Assembly (NCBI GenBank): GCA_015183035.1
Contig: JACZZP010000016.1
Coordinates: 1,054,001 to 1,118,000, forward strand
Direction: 5' to 3'
Length of the DNA: 64,000 nucleotides
Origin: Meloidogyne chitwoodi
Lineage: Eukaryota; Nematoda; Chromadorea; Rhabditida; Meloidogynidae
Shown: positions 11,601 to 25,530 of the stretch, one piece after another
Layout: every line of letters starts with the position of its first letter
How positions within the stretch are numbered: the first letter of the stretch is position 1
Notes under the pieces: model-generated
What the model saw: the letters and a program-made list of their open reading frames with translations, nothing else
What the model was told of the DNA's origin: nothing
Database searches by the model: none
Translations under genes and position numbers: made by a program

Positions 11601-14600
11601 TTTATTTTTATATATTTAATGCTTTTTTTAAATTAAAAAAAAAATTTCTTTTTTAATTTTTAAACCTAAAAGTTATTTAAATAAATTTTTACAAATTTAT
11701 TTAAAAATTTATTTTATATTAAAAAAAAAACTTATTTATACCATAATATTAAAAATAAAATAAATATTATTAAAAAAAAAATTTAAAAAATGTGTGAAAA
11801 TAGTAGAAAAAAAGAAGAGTAAAAAAATTGTGCAAAAAAGACCTTTCTTTTTTCTTAACTAATTTATTTATTTAGTTCAAAACTTTTTCTTTTTTAAATA
11901 ATTTCATTCTTTCATGCGCTACACTTTTTTAACAAATTTTCTAAGAAAAGTTTTTTTTATTATTTTTCTAAAAATTCAATTTATTTTTATAAAAAATAAA
12001 GTAAATCCTCTAAAAAAATATTTTTATTTATTTATAAATTTATTTAACTAATTTTTTAATATTTTATAGTATTTATTTGAGTAAAAATATTTTTAAATAA
12101 ATAAATATTTAAAATTTAAAAATTTACTATATTAAAAAAAATAATAATTATTTATTTTCATAAAAAAAAAGTAAATTTATTATTTAAATTATTTATTTAA
12201 TTTTTTTATTAAATAATTCTTTTAAAAATTAATTTAAATTATTTATTAAAGGAAATTTTAAAAAAATAGTTTTCTTTTTATTTACTTATTTTTCACTTTT
12301 ATTAATATTTTACTAACATAAAAGGAAGGATTTTATTAATTTTTCCTTTTTTTTTCATTTTTTACACTTTTTTATTTCCTTTTTTTACACTTTTAATTTT
12401 CTCATTTTTTCAATGACCTCAGTTTTTAATAAAAAATAATTACAAAATTATTTGCATTTTTTATAAATTAATTTTTATGATAATTAAAAATGGATTCCAT
12501 TAAATTTATTTAAAAAATAAAAAATAAAATTATTTATCAGACTTTATTATTTAATTATTTACATAATTTATTATTATTTTAAAATAAATGTTTTATTATT
12601 ATAAGAATATATTTTGAAATTTTTTTCTATTCAAACTTTGACTTTTTCCTCAAATTCTCTTTTATATTTTTTAATTATTTTATTTAAATTAAAATAATTT
12701 TAAAAAGATTTTTTTTAATTGTTTATTTCTCTTTTTTTATTTTCTTTTTTACATTTAAAATAAATAAATAATTTTATTAATAATATTTAATATTTTTTAA
12801 AATTATTATTTTTAATGACAAGTTTTTTAAATTAAAAAATATTTTTTTTTATTTTTAATGAATTAAATAAAATTATACAAAAATATTTTTAATATTTTGA
12901 GGAAATACTAAAAAATAAATTAGTAATAAAATGAGATGATGCCAATATGTGAGAATATTCCCAACATTTTTATTAATAATGTAAAAGAAGGCAAATAAAT
13001 AAATAAATAAAAGTAAAGGATATAACCCAACCAATCCATCGATTGCCCTTAAAAGGATTTATTTTTAAATTAATGAAGTACATATATTTATTTATATATA
13101 TTTTTTTTAAATTTATTTTTTAGATCAAAAATATATTAAATTAAATAAATATTAAATTAAAATAATTTATTTAATAAATTTATTTTTAAATAATTTAATA
13201 TTATTTATTGGCTCAGACTTTTATTTTATTTTTTAAAATCTGGAATTAATTTAAATATATATCAGATCGAAAAATAGAAATAAAAAATATTTACTTTTTT
13301 TATTTAATTAAAACAATATGTTTATTTTGACAGATTTAAATAATTTAAAAAAATAATATTATATTATTTTAAACTTTTTTTCATTTTTATTTCCTTTAAT
13401 TTTTTTATCAATTAATTAGTTTATTCTTTAAAAATACAAAAATATAATTTTTTAAATAATAACATTGCGTGACTAAAAAAATAAAATAAAATAAAATTGA
13501 GTATTCTCTAGAGAAATAAAGCAAAATTAAAAAATAATTTTTTTATATTTATTATTAATTTTTAAATTAAAAATTATTAGGTATATTTAAATTAAATAAT
13601 AAATAAATAATAATTTTTATTTTAAAATTACTTAGAAAATATCGTAATATAAAATAAATAAATATATAATTAAATATCAAAAAAAATTTAACAATTTAAT
13701 TTCTACTAAGTATTTAGTGACTAAATAATTTTAAAGTGCAATATTTTATTTAATAATAAGTCACCATAAATTAAAAAAATAATCTTATATTTATTTATAA
13801 AATTTTAAATATTTATTTTTATGATTTTAATTAATTATTAAATTAATTTAAATATAAAATGCCTTTTCGGGGTTTGTTTTATTTTTTTCAAAAATAATAT
13901 GACATCAAAATGTTTTATTTTTGTAAACCAAAAAATTAAAAATATATTATTTTAATTTATTTACTAAATAAATTAATTAATTACTAAATAAATATATTTA
14001 TTTTAAATTTATTATGTAAATTGTTATCGTCTCATTTTTATGTACTTTAATATTAATAAAATGTGTAAAAGTAAGTAATCCACTTTTTCTTCTAAACCTT
14101 TTTTTGTCTTTTTTTTTCGTTTCTTTTAATGTAAAATATATTCTAAAACATTTCCCCACGGATAATATTATTATATAAATAATATTATATATTATTCTAT
14201 TGTTTAGCATTTTTCAAATTAAAAAATAATAAACAAATATAATTATAAATATTATTTTTTTAGTAATTACTAAAAAAATAATTAAAAATTTAAATTAAAA
14301 AAAACTTGTTTATATCCTAATTTTTAAAAAAATATTTTATATATTCTCACATAACAAATTAAAATTTAAAAATATTTTTTAATTAAAGGATATCCGTGAG
14401 AAAGAGATAATTTATTTGTTTAAAATATTAAAAATGGAAATAAACTCTTTAAATTTTAATATTTATTTAATTAATAAATAGCTTTAATTAAATTAATTTA
14501 ATTAATATTAATTAATTTATTTATTTTATTAAATATATTTATAATTATTTCCTTTTTTAGTTAATATTTTATTTTTGTTTTAATGTTTTATTATATCTAA

Positions 14601-15350
14601 AATTTGAGATATATTTCATTTTATATATTTTTATTAAATATTTATTAGTATTACATATTCGTTTTTCTCATTTATTTATTTTTCCATAATTTCCCAAATT
14701 GTCTAATTTATTTATTTTTATTTTTTATTTGCAAGGTTTTAATAATAAAATATTTATAAATATTTTATTATTTTTTTTTATTAAATTTGTGTGGCTTTTC
14801 TTTTAATTCTGAATTGACTTAAAACCAAATAATTACTAAATAAATCCTTTTTTTTAAAATAAATAGTTAATATTAAAATATTTATATTTATTTTTAGTAG
14901 TCTTTAAAATAAAATAAAAAATAAATAAATAAATATTTCTTCGTAATTACTATTTTTTAAAGTTAACATATATCCCTTATAAATTGCCTACCTATTATTA
15001 TTATTATATCACCCTATGTAATAATAATTAAAAAATAAAGTACATATAATTCACTAACTTTTTTATTTCTTAAATATTTAAAAGTATTTAAAATTGTTTT
15101 TTATTTTGTAATTTTACTTGTTTTTTACTACATACATTTAAATTATTATATAAATATAAATAAATAAATAAATAATACGTAATTAGTATATTTATTTTTT
15201 AAAATCAAGTAATTATATAATAAATTATTTATTATTTTTTAAATAGGTATTTAGTAATTTAATTTAATTTAAATTAATTAATAATTAATAAAATGACATT
15301 TAAATCTTCTTTTTCTACTTAATTAAAATATTTTTATTTTTTTATTAAAA
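8650..15350. other. 6.7-kb gene desert, very AT-rich
   Basis: No convincing coding exon on either strand. The sequence is almost entirely runs and short mixtures of A and T with ATTT/AAAT and TTAATTAA motifs; the few possible frames are short and lack splice context. It separates the minus-strand gene ending upstream at 8597 from the plus-strand GPCR starting at 15355, so it is the 5-prime flank of both. It may hold regulatory sequence, but none is identifiable by eye. Confidence 0.6.
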
Positions 15351-15354
15351 ATAA

Positions 15355-17821
15355 ATGAACTCTTCACAATTAATTATTTTAAATAATAATAATAATTCTT
15401 CTAATTTATTAAATCATCAAAAACAACAAAATAATAAACATTTTATTTCCTTAGCATCAGAAGATCAATCTGAAAATTATTTAGCAGCTGCCTCAGCATT
15501 ACAATTAGCAGTGAATGTAAATGATGATAATATTTTATTAAAAAGAATTCCAACACAACTTTCTGGAACTTTAGCACCATGGCAACAACAACAAATTAGT
15601 GAAGACGAGTAATTTTAATTTTTTTAGAAAAAAAAATAAATTTATTCTAATAAAAAGGCAGTTTTTTAACAAAAAGAGAAAAAAGAGAAAAATTAACAAT
15701 TTTAATTAAATAAATGACCTTTTTGAATTTAAAAAATTAACAATCCTTTAAAATATTAAAAATATTTTTGGACTTAAGAAAATTTAAATTATTAATATTT
15801 TTTAATTTTAAAGATTTTTTGCAACTCTACCAGTGTTTGATATGTTCCCATTAAGTAATGGTGATGAGAATCATGTTATTCTTTATGCTTTGGTAAAATT
15901 TATATATTTATTTTTAAATTAATTAATTAATAAAATAGCTTTATGCCATTCTTTTTCTTGTTGGTGTTTGTGGAAATATTAGTGTTATTACTTTAATTAG
16001 GTTATTTTAATTTTTTTAATTATTTAAAAAATTATTATTATTTAGACATTTACATTCAAATACAAGTTATGACAATACAATGGTTTATGTATTATTTCTT
16101 TGTTTTGTAGATTTAGCCTCTGTTGTGCCCCTTCCTATGGCTATTATGGATCAAGTAATTAATTTATATTTTTTTTAAAATTAAAAAAAAATATTTTAAA
16201 GCTTCTTGGTTTTTGGATGTTTGGGACAGCTTTATGTAAAATTTATAGAGCACTTGAACATGTTGGGAGAGCTTTAAGTACTTTTGTACTTGCAGCTATG
16301 GCATTTGGTAATTAAATATTTTATAATTATTTTTAATTAAATTATTTTTTAGATCGTTTTATGCGTGTTTGTTATCCTCATAGAAAAACTAGGTTTTTAT
16401 TATTTTTTTAAAATTTTTCTTTTTTTCTAAAGTCGTAAAATGGTTTTTATTCAATTATTATTATTAACTTTATTAACATTTATTCTTCTTTCTCCTTTAC
16501 TTATAAAATCTTCATCTAGAGAAATTGTTTTAAAAGAAGTTTTATTAGAAAATCCTTATAGATTAGCAAGAGTTAGAATATTTAAATGTATGGACCATTT
16601 AGAAGGAAATCTTTTATGTTTGTTTTTTTTTAATTATTTATTTATAAAAATAAATAAATAATTTTTTTAAGCATTTTTTATTTCTTATATGTTTCTTATT
16701 GGTTTCTTTTTGCCTATTTTATTAATAACTGTATTCTATGCATTAATGATGAGAAGATTATTTAGACGTTCTAGATCACTTTCTAGCTCTAAGGTTTTTT
16801 TATATTTATAAAAAATAAATTATATATTTAAATTAATTTATTTTTTCAGCTTCCAGTTAATAGAATTGCTGGTTATACAATAGCTATTTCAGTATTTTTT
16901 GTTCTTTGTTGGAGTCCTTATTGGATTAGTATGCTTTATTTTAATTTTATTCATTGGGAGAATGAAGAAACTGAAAAACAAAATAATAATAATAATAATG
17001 AAGATATTTTTAGGTAATTAATAATTAATAAATTAAAATATATATTTATTTAAAGTTCTGATAAATTTATTTATATAATGTATGGTATTCATGCTTTACC
17101 TTATGTTAATTCTGCCTCTAATTGGCTTTTTTATGGCCTTTTAAATAGTCAATTATTACGTCGTGCTAAATATACAAATGAAACATATTATAATAATAAT
17201 GGGGGAATGACAGAAAATGGTTGTTTTGGAGGAAAGAATTTAAATAATAATACAACAACACCACCACCACTAACTTCACAAATAAGAAAAGAATCTTCAC
17301 CTTATTCTAATAGAAATTCTAGTTTAGCTATTACAGCTAAATTAAATGGAAATGGTAAATGTACTAATTCAATAATTTCTACTACACCAATATTTAATGG
17401 AAAAATAATAGGAAATAATGGTAAGAGAAAAATAAAATATAAATTATTTTTTAAAAATAAATTAAGGAATAAATAGATTAATTAATTGATATTAAATTAT
17501 CCTTTTATTTGAGAAATATTTAAAAAAAAATAATAAATATATGTACTTATATTTATATTTTTTTTAATTTTAAAATAATTCTTTTAGTGTTTTTTAGTTA
17601 AAAAATCAATAATTAATGGCCAAATAATTTGTCAAGAGAATGGAAATACTTTTTCTCCAAATTTAAGTAGTGGAGGACGTTCAATATCTTCAATATCAGC
17701 CCCATTAAGAACAATTACTTTTAGTTCTATTAAACAACCAGAAAATTTAAATAATTCAGAAAAAGAGTCACGACAAAGATTACTTAGTAGTCAAGATATT
17801 AATAATGATATTTTACTTTAA
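15355..17821 (+). CDS. rhodopsin-family neuropeptide-type GPCR, about 11 exons
   Basis: Class A G-protein-coupled receptor, probably for a neuropeptide. The extracellular N-terminus is long and Asn/Gln-rich. TM1 contains GNISVITLIR. TM2 carries LCFVDLASVVPLPMA (D2.50). TM3 ends in FDRFMRVCYPHRK, where the usual DRY is DRF. TM6 has LCWSPYWISML (CWxPY). TM7 has HALPYVNSASNWLFYGLLNS in place of NPxxY. The cytoplasmic tail is long, Asn/Ser-rich and spans the last two exons to a TAA at 17819. Total is about 560 residues. The TM7 sequence resembles nematode orphan neuropeptide receptors; GnRH/AKH-like or NPR assignments are possible, but I do not commit to one. Confidence 0.85.
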
Positions 17822-18054
17822 ATAATTAATTAAAATTAATATAAGGATTTTATTAATTATTATTTTGTGCCTTTTTTATTTTTCAATTTATTAATTATTG
17901 TATATAAATATACTAATAATAAATGATGCTTGATTTTATTATAAATATTTTATTTTTTAGTAACAATTAATATAAAATTATTTATAAATAATTTAATTAT
18001 ATAATAACAAATAATAATATTAAATTAATTTTAATTAATTAATTAATCTCTTCT

Positions 18055-18810
18055 TTAATTAAAATAATTTAAATCAACATTAATATTACAAATTTTATTA
18101 TTTTCACTAAATTGTTTAATTGTTGGTTTTTTCCAACCTCCAAAAGGTTTAAAATCATTAAAATTTGATTTAGTATCATAATGTGGATACCAAAGAGGAA
18201 AATTATTAAATTTTGTAGAACCACCAGTTATTGGTTGCCATTGGGAATTTGAAGTATAAATACCAATTAATTGTTTATTTAATAAAAGTTGATTAATTAA
18301 TTGCTTTTTTTAAAAGATATATAAATTAAATAATAATTAATTATAATATTTATTTTACCTGAATAAAATTAATATTATCTTCTTTTTTTAATAGCCAATA
18401 TTTTGGACCTTCAACATCTACCCAAAATTTATCACATTTTACATTTTTAGAATTTAAATTTTTTAATAATATTAAAATTTGTTCTCTAAATTATTAATTT
18501 AAAAAATTAATTTCTTTAAAAATAAATACTTTGGATTTCCACATTTAACACAAGGAAATATATAACAATTAATATGTTCAATACCTACTTTACGAGAATT
18601 TTTAATTGAATTAATTGAATTAATATCAAATTTATTATTAGATTGCCAAACACGAATATAAATTGATTTATAACCATTTTTCTTAAAACATTTAGCTTGT
18701 TCTAAATTTATTGGAGAACTAACATCTATGCCAATAAAAGCATTTATATTAATTAATAATAAAAAATAAATAATTATTAAAATAAAAAATAAATTAAAAT
18801 AGTAAATCAT
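18055..18810 (-). CDS. GH25 (Chalaropsis-type) lysozyme, 218 aa, 3 exons
   Basis: Secreted muramidase of glycoside hydrolase family 25, which cleaves the beta-1,4 MurNAc-GlcNAc bond of peptidoglycan. Exons 18530-18810, 18359-18485 and 18055-18303 join with consistent phases to give 218 residues, the normal size for nematode LYS proteins. A signal peptide (residues 1 to about 24) is followed by FIGIDVSSPINLEQAKCFKK, carrying the first catalytic-region Asp. Then come an IFPCVKCGNP motif typical of the nematode family and FWVDVEGPKYW with the catalytic Asp-x-Glu. The C-terminal part (SNSQWQPITGG, LWYPHYD, FGGWKKPTIKQF) matches the end of the barrel. A role in bacterial digestion or defence is expected from the family. 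Confidence 0.9.
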
Positions 18811-18899
18811 TTTTTCTAAAACAATTTAATTTAAATAAAATAAATATAATTATTTAATAATAATAAAGACAGAATAAAAGTATTTAAAATAATTTTGGT

Positions 18900-20070
18900 A
18901 AAATTGTCAATTTTAAGAATATTTATATAGATGTTAAAATTAACAAAAATATTTACTAAATTAAATAATTTTTAACGAAAATATTTTTAAATTAATTTTA
19001 AAATAAAATTTTTAGAATAAAAAAGTACATATTAGCAATTTGAACACCTTTATATTATAAATATATTTATTTATTTAAAATACTTAAAATATTTTTATTA
19101 TATTTGTTTGTATTATAATCACATTCAAAATGTTATAGAGACAAATCCTTTTAACTTTATATTTTTTTGAAAAATGTTAAAGGTAAGAAATGTTTAAAAA
19201 ATTTAAATTTCTTATAATAAAATCTTATTTATATTTATTTATCTCTTTAAGACTTCTCTACTAAAAACCAAAATTAATATTTGAAAAAAATAAAGTAAAT
19301 TTATAAACTTAAAAGTCTAACAAATATAAAATTAACCTAAAAATAACATTATTTTGCCTAAAATTATATAAAATTCTGTCTAGATTCTGTATTGCGCTAA
19401 GTTCTACTAGGTAACTTAAATTATCTCACCTATTTATATAAAAAATATTATTCTAATATAATAAAAAAATAAACAATTTGTACAAAAGAGTTTATACATA
19501 TGGAAATTGATAAATGTTAAAATAAAATAAAAATAAATATAAAAAAAATATTTTAAATCTTGTAATTTTTAAATTTACTTATAAAGTTATTTAATAAAGC
19601 GAGAGATTATAAATATATATTTTCAAATTTAAGGATTAAAATATTTTTTACAAAATGTAAAATAAATTTAAAAAAATATATAAAATATTTAATATAAATA
19701 AAGAATTTTTGTAAAATTATTTTTTTGTTTTATGTAAATTTTGTTTAATTTTTTTGTTATTTTTTGTTTTTTAAATAATTTATAGATAAAATAAAATAAA
19801 CTAAAAAAGTAGCTAATAAAGTAAGGCATAGACTTTTCCAAAATTTATAAAACTTTGCTTTTAAATATCAGAAATTTAGTGTTATCTAACAATTCTAAAA
19901 TCTTAAAAGATTTTTTTTTAAAACTAGTAATAAATTTTGGAGTTATAAATAATACATTTAAAATTAGAAAAAATATTTTTTAGGTTTTTTAGTTTTTTTT
20001 TAAATTACCAAACAAATAAAATCTTCGTCCAATTGTTTCTTTCATTTCATAATTTAATATTCAAAAAATA
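18900..20070. other. intergenic, nothing recognised
   Basis: AT-rich spacer between the 5-prime end of the lysozyme gene (minus strand) and the 3-prime end of the next minus-strand gene. It has no convincing exon, inverted repeat or RNA gene. Confidence 0.5.
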
Positions 20071-20078
20071 AATAAATA

Positions 20079-23000
20079 TTATATATTATCTTTGCTTGTC
20101 CATTTCTGCTTTAACAACAATTCATTAAATTTTTTTCCAAAGGATTTAAAAAATTTATTTTTATCACTAAAAAATAAATTTTTAATATTATAATAATAAT
20201 TAATTTACCTAATTATATTATAAGCAATTTGTTTTAATTCCTCTGTATTAATTTGAATTCCATATTTCTAAAATTATTATTTTTTAAATTTATAATATAA
20301 CTAATTCTCTCTTTTATAAAAAAAGATGAAAAATCATCCTTTTTTAATAAAATTTTTATTTTGTTTCTTATAAATAAGGTTGTGAATTTTAGTTTTTTAA
20401 CTCTTTTTTCTAAATGAGGTATGCATAAAAAGATAATTGAGAATGAATTTGTAGATTTTGAAGTAATTATTTGCAATTATTAAAAACTTAGACCTTTTTT
20501 CTATAATTATAATTTTTGACATTTTATTAAATATTTTTACATTTTTTTACTAAATTTCAACAAAAAATACTTGAATATTTAAAAAAGGTCAAAAATGTTT
20601 ATGGCGGTAAATTATAGAATAATTGCACATATACCAATAAAGTCACTATTTTGCGATTTTTAGCAACTAAAATTCACATCCCTAATTATATAATATTCAT
20701 TATAATTACTCGAAGATGTACTAAATATATTTTTGCAGTTCCGATAAAATTTTATTGGATAAAATAACAGTTAATCCATTAGTTTTAGTTATTAACAAAT
20801 TATTACCTCATTTAGATTTTTTAATTCATCTTCATTTAGAAATGAACAAAGTTGACTAATCATCAAATAAATATAAGAAGCACATAACTTTGGTTTTTCT
20901 TCCTTCTCTAATTTGCTTAAATTATGTATTTTTTCAAAATATTCATATAAGAATTTTGTAAAATTATCCATTTCCTTTGGATAATATATTTTTTCAAATT
21001 GTATGTCCTTTATAATCTTTGTTCGATTTCCTTCTTCCATTATTTTTTCAATAAATACTTTGCTATTTAAATCAAATATATTTTTTAATTCATTACTTTT
21101 TGATTTTCTAGAGTAATATCCCAAATAAGAAATAAAAGATTCTATCGACTTTATTTTATTGTTAATTTGTTCAGCTAATAATTATAAAATATTTAATTAA
21201 ATAATAATATATTTTAAAATATTATTTTAAATAAATTCCCTCAACAAAAAATTATATACACTTTTTACGCAAAAATATATTGTAAATTTATAATTATAAT
21301 TAATTAATTTCCCAATGAAACTATAATTTTTTATTTTTCTAAAAATCGACAAGAATTTTTTTAATTTAATTTTATTCTTTTAATAATTAATATATATTTA
21401 TTAATAAAAATACAAACGTTGTTCATCATCTATTCCTCCATAAATCTGGTGTGCTTTATTTTCTTCTATTATTTCGGAATTGATTATTCGAACTTAATTA
21501 TTTATTATATTTTTAACTTTTTTTTTTAATGAAAAATAAATAAATTAAATTATTATTTTTATTAATTTTTAAATTAAATTTTATTTTTACAAACGTCTTT
21601 TTCTTTTTATTAAATTATTTCCTATTTCAACTTCTTCAACGTCAATTCTTATTTGATCATCAATTTTTCCTTTCCCTTTTCTATCTTGTTCTTCATCAAT
21701 TTCATTAATTACTTCATTAATATCATTTAATGATAACTTTAATAAATTAAAATATATAGGTATATATTTAAATATTTACTCAGTATTTAAGCTACCAGAT
21801 AAAAAATTAAAATATTTTTTTCGTAAAAAATACGCATTTTTGGCTAAAAATACGCAAATAAGGAAAAATTCATATTTTCAGAGCAACAAGCTAAAATTTT
21901 AAAATTTAGTGTACTACAGTTGTCGAAAATTCAATTTTTTAGCGATAATTGTCAAATTTTCAAAAATACGCAAAAATTACAGAAATACAAACAACAACAA
22001 TACTTAATACGCATTAAAAAATGCATCAACTTGTTAAATAAATCATAATGCGTATAAATACGCTGATCTGGGAGCACTGATTTAAAATAGATAATTTTTT
22101 ATTTTTTCTTTAACCTTTTCATTTATTTTTTCCAATAATTGATGCTTATCAAGATCTGTTAACGCAGTAATATCATCATCTTAAAATAGTAAATTAAATA
22201 AATTTTTATAATAATTTCATAAATATGTATGTACATATATTTTGTCTTTTAAAATTAAGCCAAATAATTAACCTAATAGAGCTCCCCTCCCTTAAATATT
22301 TTTGTAATTATGATAAAAAAGTAGTTTATTTAAATTATTTAAAAATCGTGCACTGAGTGTTAGGTTTTTTCAACTCTCGAGGACCAAAACCACCGACTTT
22401 ATGAACTGGATAATGACAAAGAAATTTATAAATTTCTTTGTCTAATAATAATTTTAGGTTTTATAGAATTGCTACTTTTTAATTATGGACATATTATTCT
22501 AAAGATGGAAGATTGAAAAGAAGAGATATTTAATGATACATATTTTAGAAAAGATTGTTAATTTAATGTCTCCAAAATAAAATATAAAAAATTGCGGACT
22601 TTTGTGCTTATACATAATTAAAAAGTATAGTCTTTTTAATTATAAACCCTTTTTTGTTTAGTCTTTTAGATTTACCTTTAGATTTTTTAATTTGTGAAAG
22701 TAATAATTTAATTTCAGGATTATTATCGTCATTAAATATTTCAATCAATTTCTCAACATTTATTTTATTTAATTTATTATTTTTTGAAGAACGTGTTTCT
22801 ATAATACATTCCTTTATATTTAATTTTATTTGTTCAATAATTAAATTTTGATACTTTTTACTTTTTAAAATACATTCTTTGGCATAATATAAATATTTAA
22901 TATTTTTATTTTCTAACGAAGCTTTGGCAAAATTATTTATAGTAAAATACCATTCCTAAATTAAAATATTAATTAATTTTTAATTAAATAAATTCTCTTG

Positions 23001-25530
23001 GAAATTTTTGTAAAAATAATAGGTAAATGAATAAATGGTTAGGCAATTTTTATTAAAAAATATTTAATAATACATACAATAATTTCAGAAAATCTATTTG
23101 AAGTTTTTAAAGAATTCATTCTCTCTTTAGCATCCATTTTATAATAAATCTGATTTTTAATATAATCATCTAAATATTCTTTCCAAATATCTTGTATAGC
23201 TAAAATAAATATTTAATATTTTAATAAATTTATTTTTTTTTAATTTTAATATTTCTGACAGTTTCTTTGCTATATTTTACTATATTTAAAATTTATTTAA
23301 ATTAATATTAAAATAATATTCCTCGTCTATTTTAAATAAATTAAATATTGAAGGTAAAATATATCTTTTAAAGGGTAATCTGTCAGAAAAAGAGAAATTC
23401 TCTTTCTCTTTTTATTTTATTTATTAATATTTATTAAAAAATAATATAATTTTACTTTCATTTTGGATATTCCAATTTTTAAATAAAATATAATCAAGCA
23501 AAGCTTTAATTCTCCATTTATCAATAATATTTATATTTTCAGTAAAGTAAAGACTATAAAGACTAATAATTAATTTATATTCTTCTTCTTCACCTTTTAA
23601 TTTAAAAAATTAAATCTTTTATAAAAAATAAAATAAAATTTACTTAATTTTCCAAAAATGTTTGGAAATAATAAACGTAAAGTATAATAACGAACATAAC
23701 CAAAAATTTCAATAAATTTGTTCTTAAAAGAATCAGCGTATTGTGGATGATAAAAATATTCTCTAAATATAATTAAAAAAATTAAATTTTATTAATATAT
23801 AAATAATGTCCTTCTTAATCAATGAGTCCCCTTGTTAATTATAATAAAATATGCTTAAATACTATTTATATATTCCATCCCTAAATATAATGGTAAACAT
23901 ATAACTTTCAATATTAACGAATTTTAATTAAATTTTAATATATCAAATTTACATGTTTATTAATATTTGTAAAATAAATCACAAATATTATTTTAAAAAT
24001 CCATTTAACTTCGGTTTTGGGATGAAATATTTTATGATTAAAATAATAATTTACTATATATTTTTGGGACAAAGATTTTCACTTTTTATTTAATTTTTCA
24101 ATGTTAAAAATTAAATATTTTTCTTAAGAATTTTATTAAAAATTTGGTCCTGGTCCAGTTTATGAGTCTAATTAACTTTTATGAATCCAACCAAATTTTT
24201 TAAAGCAATTAGTTTTATTTGTAATTAAGGGAAAGAGTGCCTTCCCGGTTTTCAGGTCGCTTTTTCAGTTCTTTGAAGAAAATCAGGAATTCCATGTCCC
24301 AGTTTCATCCAGGTTTCTTAAAAAACTGGATAAATTACCAGAAAACAGAGACCCGTTCTCTTAATAAGTTAAATGAGACTTGAATTGCTTAACAAAACTT
24401 GTTTGTACTCATATACTTTGAATGGACATATAAACTGAACCAAAATTTTTAAATAAAATTAAATAAATTTTTTAGAATATTTTAAGTCAAAACAATTATA
24501 AAAACAACTTTTTTTACTATTTTATTATTTGTAATTTTATTTATTTAAAAATAATTTATTTAATAAATTCAATTTTATTTAAAAATTCTAAATGTTTTAA
24601 ATTAAAAATTGGTATATTTAAAATAAAACACGAAGATTTACCTCAACCAATTTGTAAATTTATTAATTTGAACTAGTTGTTGAATAAAATATTCAAAATT
24701 AGCATCAAATAAAGCAATTTGATTATCATTAAAGCATTTAGTAAATTCTTCTTTTTTTACTTTTTCATTAGCAATATTTAAAATAGTTCCAGTCGAATAA
24801 TGGTTTCCATTTACAGCTTCATTTCGAAAATTTTTAAATTTCATTATACTATAAATTCCCGTTTTATTCTCAGATTTTAAAGCAATTTGCGTAAAAAAGC
24901 TAAAAAATATAAATTTTGTAAAAATTAATTTATTTTATTTGAGGTTAGTTAAAAAATTAGTTTTAATTTCATTTTAATATAGTTTCGGGATTATGATGTC
25001 TTTTTCTTAAAAAAACTATTTATTATTAATACATTTATATTTCTTATTAAAAAAATTAGTCAAGGAAAGTCCTTCAGCTAAGGAAACAAACACCTTAATT
25101 ATCTTTTATATTTAATGACCTTTCTAAATAGTGCTTTTCTGTAGATCCTTCTCTACATATTTTGGGAAAATAAAGTTGTGAATATGTAAAGATCTTCCAT
25201 TTTGCATTTTCAGCTATTTCATTAGAATATCCAGGAAAAAGAAATTTGTAATAGAATTGTTCTACTATATTTGCTTCGTAGCCGGGAATACAAGAGATGA
25301 AAGCTTTAATATAGAGATTTTTAATTAATTAGTTTAAAAATTAATTCCTAGTTGGACGCTTCTGAAAGTTTTTTAAAATAATATACCTATTATTAAAATA
25401 ATAGATTAAATAAAACTGAATTTTTATTCAAAGTTTAATTAAATAATTACAAACCAAGCAAATCATCTGAGGGCTTAGCAGCCATTAATACAGGAAATGA
25501 TAAAAATAATAATAAATATATCAAACGCAT
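20079..25530 (-). CDS. large secreted protein of unknown family, 657 aa, 13 exons
   Basis: Thirteen exons join without a single phase conflict: 25455-25530, 25120-25303, 24642-24899, 23644-23762, 23456-23593, 23078-23199, 22676-22955, 22115-22179, 21595-21736, 21418-21492, 20807-21174, 20209-20267 and 20079-20166. That makes 657 residues, which is strong support for one gene. Residues 1-18 form a clear signal peptide (MRLIYLLLFLSFPVLMAA). The mature protein is mostly helical and rich in Lys/Glu/Asn/Tyr. A pattern in exon 2 (YYKFLFPGYSNE, IFTYSQLYFPKIC) recurs loosely in exon 4 (FYHPQYADSF, IFGYVRYYTLRLLFPNI), suggesting a duplicated unit. Exon 9 holds a basic IKRKR cluster. Introns at about 21790-22085 and 24230-24350 contain repeat-like inserts. 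No known domain is recognised. A gland-secreted host-interaction protein is one possibility. Confidence 0.6.
21780..22085. repeat. intronic repeat with AATACGCA motifs
   Basis: A block in intron 8 of the 657-aa secreted-protein gene where AATACGCA(T/A) and its complement recur at least six times, unlike the surrounding sequence. The ends, CAGTATTTAAGCTACCAGAT and GATCTGGGAGCACTG, are imperfectly inverted. It is probably a decayed DNA transposon. No target duplication can be defined. Confidence 0.4.
24225..24365. repeat. GC-richer repeat-like insert in intron
   Basis: A block of about 140 bases (GGAAAGAGTGCCTTCCCGG, CCAGTTTCATCCAGG, GAGACCCGTTCTC) stands out in base composition from the AT-rich intron around it. 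It shows partial inverted similarity (CCGGTTTTCAGG against AAACTGGATAAATTACC). No coding frame. Likely a transposon fragment. Confidence 0.3.

Noticed and set aside
13998..14210. 70-codon minus-strand frame in the gene desert
   Set aside because: Isolated, no motif, composition not different from random local sequence.
22654..22851. 65-codon plus-strand frame
   Set aside because: Antisense shadow of exon 7 of the 657-aa secreted-protein gene, which has consistent phase with its neighbours.
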